Source: Pyrenophora tritici-repentis (taxonomy: Eukaryota; Ascomycota; Dothideomycetes; Pleosporales; Pleosporaceae). From it: a stretch of 64,000 bases of DNA. The stretch spans positions 186,001 to 250,000 of the forward strand of contig NC_089391.1 in NCBI RefSeq assembly GCF_003171515.1, read 5' to 3'. Positions 10,973-22,700 of this stretch are shown one piece after another. The translations under genes and the position numbers were made by a program. Position 1 is the first letter of the stretch. Each line of letters begins with the position of its first letter. Under the pieces are notes generated by a model. That model saw nothing but the letters and a program-made list of their open reading frames with translations, did not search any database and was not told the origin of the DNA.

Positions 10973-11009
10973 GAGAGAGAGAGAGAGAGAGTGTGTGTGT
11001 GTGTGTGTA
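10973..11009. repeat. (GA)n(GT)n microsatellite in LINE-1 3' UTR
   Basis: About 9 GA units followed by about 8 GT units. The same compound repeat appears reversed in the tail-only copy at about 23722-23752. Confidence 0.9.
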
Positions 11010-11116
11010 GGGAAGAAGGGGAGAGGAAAAGAGAGGTGGTGAGTATTGCAGCTGTTGTGCTGAACCTAGTTCTGCCAGGTGCTGCATTGCCTGTTGCTGT
11101 TGCAGGGTAGGAAGAG

Positions 11117-14100
11117 CTACCGGGGACAGATCTTAGTGTAGTACTGTGTGAGTTGGATGAAGGCTTCAAAGGCCTCTGGCTCCCCTATCAGGGCCGCAGT
11201 ATACGCTAGGCCGTCGGCTTGGCTAGATGGCGGTGTAGGTGGTCGGAGTGGCCATCGGCTAAAGGCCCCTAGGGTCTTGCGGCAGAGCGCGAGGTGCTCT
11301 GGCGTCTTGTCGCGCCCGCATGAGCAGGCGAGGTTCGCATCCTTGTGGTTGTACTTTCGATGATACCAGGCGAAGTCCCCGTGCCTAGTTCGAATAGAGA
11401 GTAGTCTGGCTAAAGTGGCTCTCGGTAGCTCCAGCTCCTTTAGACTGCTGCGTGTCGCATAGTCTAGATGCCAGCTTTTATACCACTTTGAGAGCTTAGT
11501 CTTCTTGTCAGACCACCAAGTTTTTTGCGTGTGTCGTAGTGTCTTGCGGGCTATCGTTTTGATGCCTGAGAGTGTAGGCACAGCGGCTTTTCCTGTTAGG
11601 GATGATGGATGCTGAGCTTCTAGGTCAGCCAATCTGTCTGCTGCCTCATTTCCTTCAATGCCTAGATGTCCTGAGGCCCATTTGATAGAGACGTCATACG
11701 TCTCCATAGCGCCGTGGCACTCTAGGAAGGCCCATTGAGAAGTAGGGGGTGCATCGCCTCTCAGGCACCATATGACTGAGGTACTGTCTATGCACATCCA
11801 GATTCGACGAGTATTAAACTCTGGCTGTCTTATGGTGTGCTGAAGGCCTCTCCATGCTCCTACTGCCTCAGCGTCAAAGACGTGCGAGGTAGAGTTAAGT
11901 GACCCGCGTCCAGTCTGCAGTTGCTTTCCGTTCTGATAGACTGCAAAGCCATAGGTAACCCGCTTTACTCCTTCCTTTATGTACTGTTCAGAGCCGTCTG
12001 AGAAGATAGCCACATCTAGTGGTGGGAGCCGAGCCCACCATTCTTTGAAAGCCTTAGCTGCTGTCTTCTTGTCTATGCCGAGCGTTGGGTCTGTTCGGCA
12101 GCCAGTTGAGTAGTGAGGGGCTGTGAGTATAGTCCTAGGGATCTCTGGTAGAAGAGAAGCTATCTGCTGGAATTTCGTCTTAACTCGCTGGAGTTGTCCT
12201 GTTTTTACGCCTCTGTTTACTATAGGTACTAGCGTACGCCTAGTGAGGGGGTGATCTGCATCTACAGTGCGCAGGTGGGCTGCAAATCTAAGTTTGGCTT
12301 CCTCTAGTGCTACTGTTGCAGACGGTAGTCCGGCGTCCCGAAAGAGTGAGGCTGTAGGGGTTGTTCTCCACGCTGGTAGAACACCCCTTGCCGCTATAGC
12401 CAGCGTTTTGTCTATGGCAGCTATGTGCCATCCGATGTAGGCGCTAACCTCTTGTGGCCTGCCTGGTTTAAGTGAATGTGGCGGTTTTGTGCGGCCTCTG
12501 TACCAACATTCGGTTCCATACAGAAGTGACGGGTATACACAGGCAATAGTGGCCTTGCGGAGGGAGCTAGCTGGTGGTCCATAGGTAGTCCTGGCCAGAC
12601 TACGAATATGATAGGCTACCCGAGCAGCTTTTGCAGTGCGTGTGGCTACATGTCGTCTGAAAGTGAGTCTGCGATCAAACCACACTCCTAGCCAGCGCAG
12701 CGCTGGCTGGCTGTGTTCCCCACCTGGGAGGATGGGGTGGATCGTGAGCTGCTCATCTACGACGCATGGTGGTGCGTAGTTACTCCGCTGTCTAGTTAGG
12801 TGTATCATTTCCTGCTTTTCTGGTGCAAAGGCGACCTTGTTAGCTTCGCCACATGCTCTAATATACCTTAGATCTGATGCTAAGAGCTCGACGTTGTCGT
12901 CCATGGAGTGCGAGGCCCGGTATAGGCAGATGTCGTCTGCATATCCAAATCTCCGTTCCGTGTCCATAGATAGTAGCTCTGATAGGTACAGGGTGTAAAG
13001 TACTGGCGAGAGAGGCGAGCCTTGCGGTGTGCCACAGGCGACAGGGTAGCTAGGGGTAGTGACCTGACCAAGGCGGACTTGGACCCTCCGGTCCGTGAGG
13101 AATGAGTCTATAAAGAGTATAGTACTTTGCGACCAGCCCTGTTGGGTCATCCGGTGTAGGAGGCGGTTCTTAAGGAGGGCATCAAAGGCGCCTTGCACGT
13201 CTAGGGTGACCATAGTAACATGCTTTCCAAGCACCCATGCTGCTTCCGTGTCGTGGGTAAACGCTGCAGTAAGATCAGCTGCAGAGCGCTTTGGCAGGGC
13301 TCCGCCATGCTGGAGGCTAAGGATCTTGTGTGTCATGGCCGTCCACGCGATTCTTCTGGCTACTATTCGTTCGAGTCCCTTTCCAACGCAAGAGAGGAGC
13401 GCTATAGGTCTCCAGGAGCGGGGCAACGATCGGTCTGTCTTCCCCGCCTTAGGTATCATAGCTACCTCGGCAAGCTTCCATTCTGCTGGGAAGTAGTTAA
13501 GCTCAAGGCATCGCTGGAAGAGCCTTCGTATGAGTTCCCCAGCCTGGGCCCAGCAAGCACGGAGTAGTCGCACAGTAGAGCGATTCGTGCCTGGTGAGGT
13601 GCTCGAGACCCCTACCGTATTTCTCTCACATTCCTCTAGTGAGACGTGTGTGCTCCAGGGGAGGGTATCTACAGACTCTTGGTTTGGGTAGCGACTAAGG
13701 TCGTCCTCTGCTGTGAACCGGTTAAAGACCTCCTCTCTAAGAGCCTCTGCCTTCTCTAGAGGGTCGAATATTGTCGTGTTATTTACTATAAGAGGAGTGT
13801 CCTGGTTCTCTGGTGTAAGCTTGTGCCAGGCAATAATCTTGAAAAGATCCTTATCGTCCTTGGCGTTGTCAATAATATGTCGCCAGTACTGTAACAGTAC
13901 AAGCAGTGAGAGAAAGTTGCTATGCATTTTCTGATGTGTTGTTCTGTTCTGCTGTGGTGATGGCCTTTTATGGGGCCATCATACTAGTCTGTTTACATGA
14001 CGTATCTGTGACATGGATAGGTGTAGAAGGTGCTTATCAGTAAGAGGAAGAACCATCTCGCCAACACGTGGCACCTAGGATGTCCTTACCCCATGAACCG

Positions 14101-15171
14101 TCACAAGTACTGCCTCTTAGCCTGTCGGACGGTAGTCTTGAAAGCCTGTCTCTCCTCCTGTAGACTGCTAGAGCAGAGCTGTCTAGCACATTTGTAGGCC
14201 TGGTAGGCAGTCTTGCACTCCTTAGTCCACCATGGTGCAGCGCGGCCTTCTTTGCGGTCGGGCTTGCCTGCTGTCTGTATAGCGTGCTGTATAGTCTCTG
14301 TAAGCAGCGTGACACATTCGTCTAGCTGTGCTGCGTCCTGTGTTGCAAGCGGGTTTGGGATGTTCTGAACACCCATTTCCACAAGCCCGGCGAACTTAGG
14401 CAGGCTTGCCTCGGGGACTCTATAATGGTACTGCTCTAGATGCGGAGTGCCTGGCGTTGTGATAGGGACCGAGGTAACTATTGTCTCATGGTCTGACCCG
14501 CTGTGCATGCTAGCATCAACAGCAGACTGGGCAAATGGGATATTAGAGAAGGTAAGGTCAAGGACGTGGCCAGCGCAGTGTGTTGGCTGCCCTGGCACGC
14601 CAATGTAGTCCATAGACGCGTTGGCAGCCCAGCTGGCTAGCTCAATCCCTCCGTTAGCTGCGGTAGTGGTAGGCTCGAAGGATTCGTGTCTAGCGTTAAA
14701 GTCACCTCCTACAAGGCAGAGCTGAGGGGGTATAAGATGCGTGACGTATTGGATAACGTGTGGGGTGTGTGGCTGTCTGTAGCAGTTGAGTATAGCAACT
14801 CCACTTACTACAGCCCATAGCATGTCTGGGTGGTTGAGGCTCTCGCTGGCCTGGTATCGCAGGTGGCCTCCTTTGCGGATGTAGGTCATTACTCTAGGTC
14901 GGGCGCAGCCTGGCGTGTTGGGGCTGTCCCAGGTGCTGATGGGTGCTAGGTGCGTGAAACCGGGGTGGGTGGAGGTTCTTGAATTGGCATATGTGAAGGG
15001 CTCTTGGATACACACAACATCTATGCCCTTCTGAAAGGCTGTCTCTAGTATTTTGATATGCCAAGGTGAGCTCCTGCTAACGTTGGCCCAGCATATTCGA
15101 AGTTGCTTCCTTGGTAGGCTATGCTGTCGATGCCTGGTGTCGGCTGGGATGTTGTGCGGGTGTTCTAGCAT
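11117..15171 (-). pseudogene. LINE-1 ORF2: endonuclease, reverse transcriptase, RNase H; interrupted by a solo LTR
   Basis: The N-terminal part (15171-14101) is an APE-type endonuclease with CIQEPF, GGDFNARH and SGSDHE. The larger part (down to 11117) is reverse transcriptase with CGTPQGSPLSP and the FGYADDI box, RNase H (IFSDGSEQ, DAEAVGAW, CIDSTSV, GNEAADRLADLE), and a terminal CX1CX8HX4C zinc site (ACSCGRDKTPEHLALC). The two parts are separated only by a 216-bp LTR at 13890-14105 with a perfect 5-bp duplication AGTAC. Without the LTR and one duplicate the codons on both sides are in the same frame (RQY followed by WRHII), so the ORF was intact before this insertion, about 1277 codons. Confidence 0.9.
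13890..14105 (-). mobile_element. Solo LTR inserted in LINE-1 ORF2
   Basis: 216 bp with TG...CA ends (on the minus strand TGTGACGG to GTTACA). Flanked by the perfect direct duplication AGTAC at 13885-13889 and 14106-14110. Its sequence is related to the solo LTR at 56973-57219: both share the start pattern TGT..CGGTT, a GATACGTCATGTAAA block and a CAGAAC-rich end. Confidence 0.92.
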
Positions 15172-15513
15172 GATGATGGCGGGTCATCGCTCATGCTGGT
15201 GTCTTCCCTCTCTGAGGTGGACGGGTCAGTATGGATAGTCGATTGTAGACGAATGCTGCCGGCCGACAGTTCTCCTACATTAAGGCTTCTCTGGGCTGTG
15301 GCGGCCCGCCTTGGTGTAACGGGCTGAGCCCTAGGTCACATGACTAGGCCGCTGGCCTAGTCGCTTCCTTCCTTCTATCACTCCTTCCCCCAGCAGCCCG
15401 TGCACCGTGCGCCGCGCGCCAACCCAAACAAAGCGGGATAGCCGCCCACTTCCTCTTCTTCTCTTCATCTCGACTGTAAATAGCATCTGGATTAGGTAGC
15501 TGGAATACAGTAC
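15172..15513 (-). other. LINE-1 inter-ORF region
   Basis: 342 bp between the ORF1 stop and the first Met of the ORF2 frame. No additional gene seen; ORF2 translation could begin further upstream than the marked Met. Confidence 0.5.
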
Positions 15514-17052
15514 CTACAGACTGTTCACACTTGGTCTCTTTTCTCTGCCAGTGGTAGCGGAGGATGCATACGAGGCAGTGGTGCTGGAAGGTGGGGCCCT
15601 TCTATCTTCATCTTGCCTCTGGGTGGGAGAGTGGGGAGGCACTGTCTCGGTTGCCTCCACAGGAAGAGCCTCAGGCTGAAGTGTTGCCTGGCCAAGGGCT
15701 ACTTCAACCGTCCTGTAGAGATGCTGCTGTGCTATCTTGCCTGCGCGACGGATAGCCTTCAGCTCAGTCTTCGTGGGCTTAACGACGTGTCCGTTAACCC
15801 GGCGAGGGGCTGCCGGGCAGTTGGTGTGGCTAGCTGGATGAGGGCCATGACAGTTGGCGCATAGTGCTTTATGGGGGCAGTTGTCCCCATACTGTCCTTG
15901 GTGTCTGTCTGTGCGGTCAACGCAGTGTACGCAGCGGGCTATCTGGGTGCATCGGGCAGCGTTGCAGTAGCCCTGACAGCCTGGGTTATGTCGCTGTATA
16001 GTGGGATGCTTGTGGATTTCCTTCGAGAATTGACTAGTGCCAAAGAGCCGGAACGAACGTACTGGCTCCTTATAGGAAATGATCCAAGTGGTGAGGCCAT
16101 TGTGATTCGCCCCATGCCGTGAAGTCCTGCAGCTTACTGGCTGCTTGCCTGTTTGCGAGCAGACCTTTTCCTCTACCAGCTGGGTGGTAGTTAGTAGTTC
16201 TGTGCCGTATAAGGTCCGAAAAGAGCTAGGTACTCCTTGTACTGCGTAGTTGATCCAGCGTTCTGGGGTCCTTACTGCGTCTCCGCCTAGCGCTCTTACC
16301 AGAAGTTCTTGGTTTTCTTGGGTTACAAGTCGGCCCCGGATGTCCTGATTAGCTGCAGTAATCGCCCAGCCTGTGTTGATTGGTGATGCGGTAGGTATGT
16401 CCCTAAGAGTGGTTCCTGCTATGCTTTTGCATATTGCCTGCCGTACTGCAAAGGGTGAGAGCTGCTGTAGTCGTATTTCTGGATTAGAGATGGCGATAAA
16501 GATTCGTACATCTTCTTTTAGTTTAGCTGGCTGGCTAGGCCGGATTTTAGCAGGGTTTAAGGGCCGACTGCTACCCCTATTAGAGATTTGGGGGTCTCTA
16601 GCTACGTCCGCCCAAGAGCGTCGTCTTGATTCCGGGCTCTTTGGGTTGCTATGACTGGCGTCGCTGCTCCAGTGGGAGCTAGGGGGAGAGTTAGTTGAAG
16701 AGGGCGAGGTTAGAGCGTGGATAACTCTCTGCTGCAGCTCCTCTGCGATCCTAGTTTCTTGAGGGTTGGTGTAGCCCTGAGCGTGTTGATCTATGGCTGC
16801 TGCGAAGGCAGCAGTGATGGTGTTCCGCAGCTGGGCTATCTGCTGGGTCTCGGTGATGTGGCGTTGGACGGCATCAGAGACTCGAGGTTTGGGAGCGCCC
16901 CCACCGGGGATCTGGCTGCTCAGAAGGGGTGCATAGTGTTGCATATCCTCCTGGGGCCGTCTCGGGGCGCGTGTATAAAGCTGCTGGGGCATCTCAGGGT
17001 CTGGGGACCCTGTGTGCTGGGAGGAGGGGGACTCTGCCATCCAGACAAGCAC
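15514..17052 (-). CDS. LINE-1 ORF1, gag-like nucleic-acid-binding protein
   Basis: 512 codons without interruption. The N-terminal half is Q, P and S rich; the C-terminal third holds a cysteine/histidine cluster (CQGYCNAARC, CVHCVDRTDRHQ, CANCHGPHPASHTNC) typical of LINE ORF1 zinc knuckles, which bind the element RNA. It lies immediately upstream of the ORF2 endonuclease. The Met at 17052 has a second in-frame Met four codons later, so the start is uncertain by a few residues. Confidence 0.85.
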   Translation of the reverse strand: MLVWMAESPSSQHTGSPDPEMPQQLYTRAPRRPQEDMQHYAPLLSSQIPGGGAPKPRVSDAVQRHITETQQIAQLRNTITAAFAAAIDQHAQGYTNPQETRIAEELQQRVIHALTSPSSTNSPPSSHWSSDASHSNPKSPESRRRSWADVARDPQISNRGSSRPLNPAKIRPSQPAKLKEDVRIFIAISNPEIRLQQLSPFAVRQAICKSIAGTTLRDIPTASPINTGWAITAANQDIRGRLVTQENQELLVRALGGDAVRTPERWINYAVQGVPSSFRTLYGTELLTTTQLVEEKVCSQTGKQPVSCRTSRHGANHNGLTTWIISYKEPVRSFRLFGTSQFSKEIHKHPTIQRHNPGCQGYCNAARCTQIARCVHCVDRTDRHQGQYGDNCPHKALCANCHGPHPASHTNCPAAPRRVNGHVVKPTKTELKAIRRAGKIAQQHLYRTVEVALGQATLQPEALPVEATETVPPHSPTQRQDEDRRAPPSSTTASYASSATTGREKRPSVNSL

Positions 17053-17126
17053 CTTAGCGCGGCTGCGCGGAGGGCTAAGCGGACGTTAGAGGTACTCCTA
17101 GAGTCGCCGTAGCAAGCCTGATTAAT

Positions 17127-18314
17127 TGCTGGGATTTTCAGGGTCTTTGGAAAGGGTATCTAAAAATCGAAAAGTTGGTGTTCGGTGTGGCATCCATCGG
17201 CCAGATCCCAGTAGCTTCGAAGGCCTTCAATATAAGGCTCTCCGTGAAGGAGGATATCCAGGCGCTCCAGAAGAGTGGGAAGAAGTCTCCTTTCTTAATT
17301 GGAGCGAGACCTTGAGTTGAGCCTTATGGAGATGGTTGGTGAGCTCGTTAGAGTAAGCTTGAGAGAGAGGCTTGAACAGCACTACGTCAAGCGGCTGGAG
17401 CGTATGAGTCGAATGGGGGGGAAGGATTATAAGGAGGATCCTGTGGCGATCACAGTAGTCGATAAACTCCATCGTGACATGAGATCCATGGCCATCAAGG
17501 ATGAGCAATCGCCATCTCCCTGATCGCTGCTTTGTATAGCGATCAAACATCTGCTCTAGCCAAGCTAGACCTATACTATCGTTTGACCAGCCTGTTGGAG
17601 ATGATGAGACAAAGACCTCATGTTCTCCTGCCTTGATATCCTCTATCCAACTTGATCGTATAGCTCCTTTTTTAGCTGCGTAGATAAGGCTTGGGGGCAG
17701 CGAGCTCCCATCGGCGCAGCAGCAGGCCAGGAGTGTCAAAAACTCGCGTGATCCATCCTGGAGAGATGCTTGAACCTCCTTCTTCTCCCATTGATGCCTG
17801 CTGAATATTCTCTTACTCCTGCCTATCATACCAATCAAGAAGCCCTTCTCATCCATATTGTATATATCTCGAGCCTCAAGGTGATATTCAGTGATCTTTC
17901 GATGCAGTAGCTCGAAGTAGAGACGGTATTTTGACTTAGAATCAGCTAGGTGGCGAACACGATCCATAGCGGTGGTCCACTTTGAGATTATATGGATCTG
18001 GTGTCTGGTGATGAAGCGAGATCGCTCAGCTGCCGATGGGCTATTTCAGATGAGAAATTCCTAATCATCTCTCTCGTAGGAGGAAGGCCTCTCTCCGTAA
18101 GCTTGGTGATATATCGTATAAGCTCTAGCTCTTGTTGTTGGTCGAGAGCTTATTGATTTAAGTATCCATCCTCCCGAGACGCTGTCACGCCTCTCCACCT
18201 TCGCCCCAGCGTTGAGCGGTTAACCTGGTATTTCTCAGCAACTTCCCTCAACGTAAAGTGTTCTCCTGGATCGCGCGATTTCAAATCTTCAATTGCATCG
18301 TCGATAGGTGCCAT
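17127..18314 (-). pseudogene. Pogo/Fot1-like DDE transposase, broken and 3'-truncated
   Basis: The N-terminal part begins at the Met at 18314 (MAPIDDAIEDLKSRD) and has a psq-type helix-turn-helix (FTLREVAEKYQVNRSTLGRR). It hits a stop at 18150 and the frame is lost up to about 17970. The catalytic part reads from 17967 to 17227: NMDEKGFLIG, LILDGHGSHVTMEF and LPPHSTHTLQPLDVVLFKPL, the DDE_1 pattern of pogo/Tigger elements. The C-terminal zinc-knuckle tail found elsewhere in the window (24565-24768) is missing because the sequence ends near the LINE-1 5' end. Inactive. Confidence 0.85.
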
Positions 18315-18409
18315 GGCTGTAGCGTTATAGTCTGTTGAAGTTGTGGTGTTGAGACGCGGCTTGGTGTTCGGCGGGGCACGAGGTGTCTCCGGGCATGAGC
18401 TGTCCGTGC

Positions 18410-18893
18410 ACGTTACTTGCACACCCAGAACGTGCGCTGTGGAGCTTCAGACTTGCTAACTCGATAGTTATAGTTGTATACCTAGCTCTTCTTATGTCGT
18501 GGTGTACGCAAAGGCATACAGTAACTAGGTAATCGATCCCATACAATGCCCGCGAAGTCATCCGCAAGGTGGCTATCTGGGCCTCCATCACCGCTAGTAA
18601 CAATCTCAAGCACTTCGGTAGGCGCGTTAATTAGTGGCAGCATTCGAGCTTTTAGTAGGCGCAGCGATCGCGTTTTCCAGCAACAAATAAAGCAGCTGCC
18701 TTTCGAACGGACGCTCGTCGGTCGCCTGGCTTGCGGCAATAGCCAGCGCTTTGCGTGGTGAGGTGCGTATAGGTATCTCAGGCGGCGTAGCCTCTATAGG
18801 GATAGGCTGTGATGCAGTGCCTTGGGCTGTTTTGGCGCGCTTTGGAGCTACTTTGTGCGCTTCAGCGCTGCGTTTTGAGCGTACAGGAGGCAT
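18410..18893 (-). pseudogene. hAT transposase N-terminal remnant (hAT-D)
   Basis: Starts MPPVRSKRSAEAHK and contains GTASQPI, the same opening as the hAT transposases at 20117 (MPPKKRVSD, RGTASQPV) and 54428 (MPPKKRAAD, RGTASQPI). A second frame (18739-18482) gives DDFAGIVWDRL and RHKKS, matching the DNYDGIDWGRL and HKRS region of hAT-A, so a frameshift lies between. The copy stops near 18410 where pogo-like upstream sequence takes over. Confidence 0.7.
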
Positions 18894-18916
18894 ATGGGCT
18901 GCGGAAGCAGAGCCAG

Positions 18917-18961
18917 AGGCGGCGGCGGCGGCGGCAGAGTCAGAGGCGGCGGCGGAGGCAA
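18917..18961. repeat. GGC-rich trinucleotide repeats
   Basis: Short runs of GGC units separated by an AGAGTCAGA spacer just upstream of the hAT-D remnant. Confidence 0.75.
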
Positions 18962-19054
18962 TGAGTGCTGGGTGACTAAGCGAGCATCACTAAGTGAGTG
19001 AGACTACCTAAGTGATTGTGAGATCGTAGTCTATATACATTTAATCAGGAATCA

Positions 19055-19710
19055 TGTTGAGAATATCTGGGTTCAGTCCAGGTAGAAGGTGCTTGGGGAT
19101 CACATGATGTGCTGGTGTGGCAGGCACTGCCCGGTGGGCAATAGCACCCACCACAATAGAGTGAGACCTTGACACATAACACGATAGTCAATACAATACG
19201 TTGTAGCCACCCCGCCTTGTCCCTCCTCCCACTCGGTTATCCATAGTAGTCATACTACTAGAGGGACCTTGTTCCAATAGGTTATGAGCTCCGGTTGCCA
19301 AAACTGACGTCATTGTTTTGATCCCACCAGAGTCGCGCAGGACTCAGATTCAAGGAGGAATCAAATCACTACTAAGGTCGCGAAGGACCTAGCTACGATT
19401 CGCGGAAGGAATCGAACACCAACTAGAGTCGCGCAGGGCTCAGATTGGCGAGACAATCACCTATCCAACGAGATTCTTCAGACGCGTTCAATCTTCCAAA
19501 ACAAAAACGCACAGACCAGTCCTTATCGATAAGATAACCAAAAACACCAACAATTGACTCTTTCGCTGTTTTCTAGTCTCCCAAATCTATTCCTATCCTA
19601 GAGATCTACTCGATAGATCAGTAAGATAGAGAAAAGAGAGTAAGAAGAGTAAAATAGCAAGGCTTTCACTACTTTCACACCGGTACGGCTAGAAGAACTA
19701 GGTATCCTTC
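19055..19710 (+). mobile_element. Copia-4: 5' LTR, primer-binding site and leader of a Copia-3 relative
   Basis: LTR 19055-19279 (starts TGTTGAGAATAT, ends CCTTGTTCCAATA) resembles the Copia-3 LTR. It is followed at 19280 by a primer-binding site GGTTATGAGCTCCGG, one change from Copia-3. The leader (19300-19700) has the same repeated AGTCGCG..GGACTCAGATT blocks seen in the Copia-3 leader. Coding sequence is missing: hAT-A begins at 19711. Confidence 0.8.
19280..19298 (+). other. Copia-4 primer-binding site (half-tRNA initiator Met type)
   Basis: GGTTATGAGCTCCGGTTGCC directly after the LTR. It is complementary, apart from one base, to the anticodon region of initiator methionine tRNA (CGGGCTCATAACC). 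Confidence 0.7.
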
Positions 19711-22700
19711 CACACCTGAGATCAATCAAGCTAGCTTGATAGCTTGATTGGAAGATTGATGCCAAGCCAATTCAATCAATCCAGCCAAACCTCATACAAA
19801 AACGCAATCAATCCAGCTGAGCTTTTCCGTGAGCTTGATTCAGATTGATAGCTTGATTGCCTTAAGTATATAGTAGATTTCGGTGATGAGGCAGCCCATG
19901 AGGCAGCTTAGATAGCTGTAAAAGCTCTATACTGAGCTTTTTTTGGTGTTTTAGTTACGCCGTGTAACATTGAGTAATATCCGATAGCTCCGTGTAACTA
20001 GCAGCCAGCGCGTCGTCTCATATAGTATACTCCATCTCCATCTCCATCACCCACAATACTATATACTTTTGGTGTTGCAGATCTATCGCCGTATACCTCA
20101 CCTCATCGTCGCCCTCATGCCGCCCAAAAAACGCGTCTCTGATAGCGCTCCCTCGCCTAGAAAGCGCGCGCGCGGCACTGCGAGCCAGCCCGTCGCGATC
20201 GACTCGCAGTCATATCAATCTCAGCCATCTGCTCTATCTCCGCCGCCTCCATATACACATACTTTCGAGTCGCGATTGCGCGAGTCGCAGCCCGAAGACG
20301 CTATCGTCGCGCCCGCCGAGGGCAGTGAGCAAGCTACGCTCGCTCCGTCTTCTGAAGCCGCCGACGACGCTGTAGATGAGGCTTTTGACGCCCATCTCGA
20401 AGACAATTATGATGGCATAGATTGGGGTCGCCTTAAGCTGTATACGAAGCCTATCACGACGCACCAACACAAGCGGAGTTGGATCTATCGCCACGGCTAT
20501 CGCGTCGCTCTTCTCAAAGATCCAACCCGCGTATTCTTCATCTGCCACTGGTGTTTCAAGCACAAGCTCACGGATATTGGTATTGGGATATACAATACAA
20601 GCGCAGCAGTCTCGTCAGCCGCGCGCTACCTCAGCGAGCAGAAACCTGGCCATAGGCTAGTAGCACCAGGCAAGACTCCAGTTGCTAGTGTTTACAACGC
20701 GCTCACCACTGCGAGAGTCCCTATCTCACAGGCAGTAGCTAATCAGATTAACGGGTTTAGCAAGCAGTGCTTTAGGTTTGCCGCAGTAGACTGGCTCGTC
20801 GCGAACAACCACCCCATCTCTGAGTTCGAAACACCAGCTTTTCGACGCCTAATTGCTATCGCCAACCCACTTGCAGAAGCAGCGCTCTGGAAGAACCACA
20901 AGAGCGTCTCCCAATACGTCATACGACTGTTTGACTGGCTCAGGCCCCGCGTTGTCCACGAGCTGTCACAATCGCTTAGCAAGATCCATATAAGCTTTGA
21001 CGGATGGTCAACGAAAGGCGGCAAGCGCGGGTTTCTCGGTATCGTCGCCCACTACGTCAACTCAGATGGCAAGCTCCGAGACCTGCCTATCGCGCTGCCT
21101 CAGCTCACAGGCGCTCACTCCGGCGATCGATTAGCTGAGGTTGTATTATCAATCTTAGAGCAGTTTAGCATAAGCGAGCGCACACTCGGTTACTTCGTCC
21201 TCGACAATGCCTCTAATAACGACACCGCTGTCGCTGCGATTGCCCACGAGCTTAACTTCAATCCTATACACCGACGCCTCCGCTGTGGCCCTCATACGAT
21301 CAATCTGATTGGGCAGAGACTGCTCTGGGGCAGAGATGCAGACTCATACAACAACGAGGGAGTTGACGAGCTCGCCGACGAGGCAGCGTTTATAAAGGAG
21401 TGGCGAAAGCACGGGCCTTTAGGCGTACTTCTCGATATTGTCAACTATATCCACACACCGCAGCAGTACAATCTTTTTGAGAAGGCGCAGCGTACAGCTT
21501 ACCGTGAGCTACCTCACGACGCAGACGACAAGCTCACGATACTACAGCCAATCAAGCCAGTAGTCACACGCTGGAACTCATACTTCGACTGTTTTGAGCG
21601 AGCTATAAAGCTCGCGCCGGCCATCAACGCGTACGCGAACACCCACATACAAAATACAGCAAAAGAGGATATCTACGCCGACTCACAGGGCAAAAGTCGG
21701 CCTGCTGCTCCACAGTGGATGAGATCAGACGGCCTCACAGCTGCCGATTGGGCTGTTGTTACCGACTATATAGAGGTTCTTAGGCCACTTAAAGAGTGTA
21801 CAAAGCGCTTTGAGGGACGTGGCGAGTATAGCTTTGGCGCGATCGCTGAGGTGATCCCAACGTTTGAGTTTCTACTCACTCAATTAGAAGCTCGCCTCCT
21901 CTACTACGATTGCGTAGTCCATGACGCTCACGACGAGGCACCCGAAGATCACCTTCCTATTAATCTACGCGCAGCGCTACTTAAGGCGAACGAGTACTAC
22001 GCTAAACTCGACGACTCGCCAGCTTACTACGCTGCTACAATACTCCATCCTCGCTACAAACACTACTGCGATCAAGCGTGGGCTGAGAAGCCTGACTGGC
22101 TGGCGCTTAATAATCTTAATTTCCAGGCACTGTGGGCGGATTACAAGTCGCTGCCGTTACCGAGGCCTTGCTACACACGCGCACCGAAGAAACCGAGCAA
22201 TATTGACGACGCGATTGACGGCATTATTGATCCCACACGCGGCAATACTAAGGAGGATGAGTATGAGCAGTGGAAGCGCGAGCCAATCGTTGGCAAGGGC
22301 ACCGATCCTATACAATACTGGTTCGGGCTGCGCGATCAATATCCCAACCTTAGTAAGATGGCGCTTACTATACTCTCTATACCCGCTTCAAGCTGTGAGT
22401 GTGAGCGCGTCTTCAGTGAGCTCGGAGATCTACTAGAGCCTCGCCGACGCTGTATATCACCTGAGCTACTAGCAGCACTACACTCAGTACGACGATGGAG
22501 ACGGGCAGGTTTTGGTGGCGGCGACAACGACGATATGGGCCAATCAAAGCTTACCGACGAGCAGATGGACGTTTTGTACGAGCTTAGCAAGTGGGTGGGC
22601 GAAGACGACGATCTAGATACATGGGACGACGGCTGAGACTCAACACCAAAAAATATATACAACTTTCCTATTTGGGAATCAAGCACCCAAGCTACCAATC

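Larger units (their letters stand above)
10721..17110 (-). mobile_element. LINE-1, Tad-type non-LTR retrotransposon
   Basis: Minus-strand element with ORF1 (15514-17052), ORF2 (11117-15171, split by a solo LTR) and a 3' untranslated region that contains a GA/GT dinucleotide run and ends in a CCAA repeat on the minus strand (TTGG units at 10722-10739). APE endonuclease, RT, RNase H and a terminal zinc site in this order are typical of the Tad/I group of fungal LINEs. The 5' limit is uncertain (near 17110, where pogo-like sequence begins). I see no target duplication. A tail-only copy of nearly the same sequence is at 23661-24028. Confidence 0.88.

Noticed and set aside
18150..18422. Separate small helix-turn-helix regulator gene
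   Set aside because: The helix-turn-helix is the N-terminus of the pogo-like transposase whose catalytic part follows at 17967-17227.
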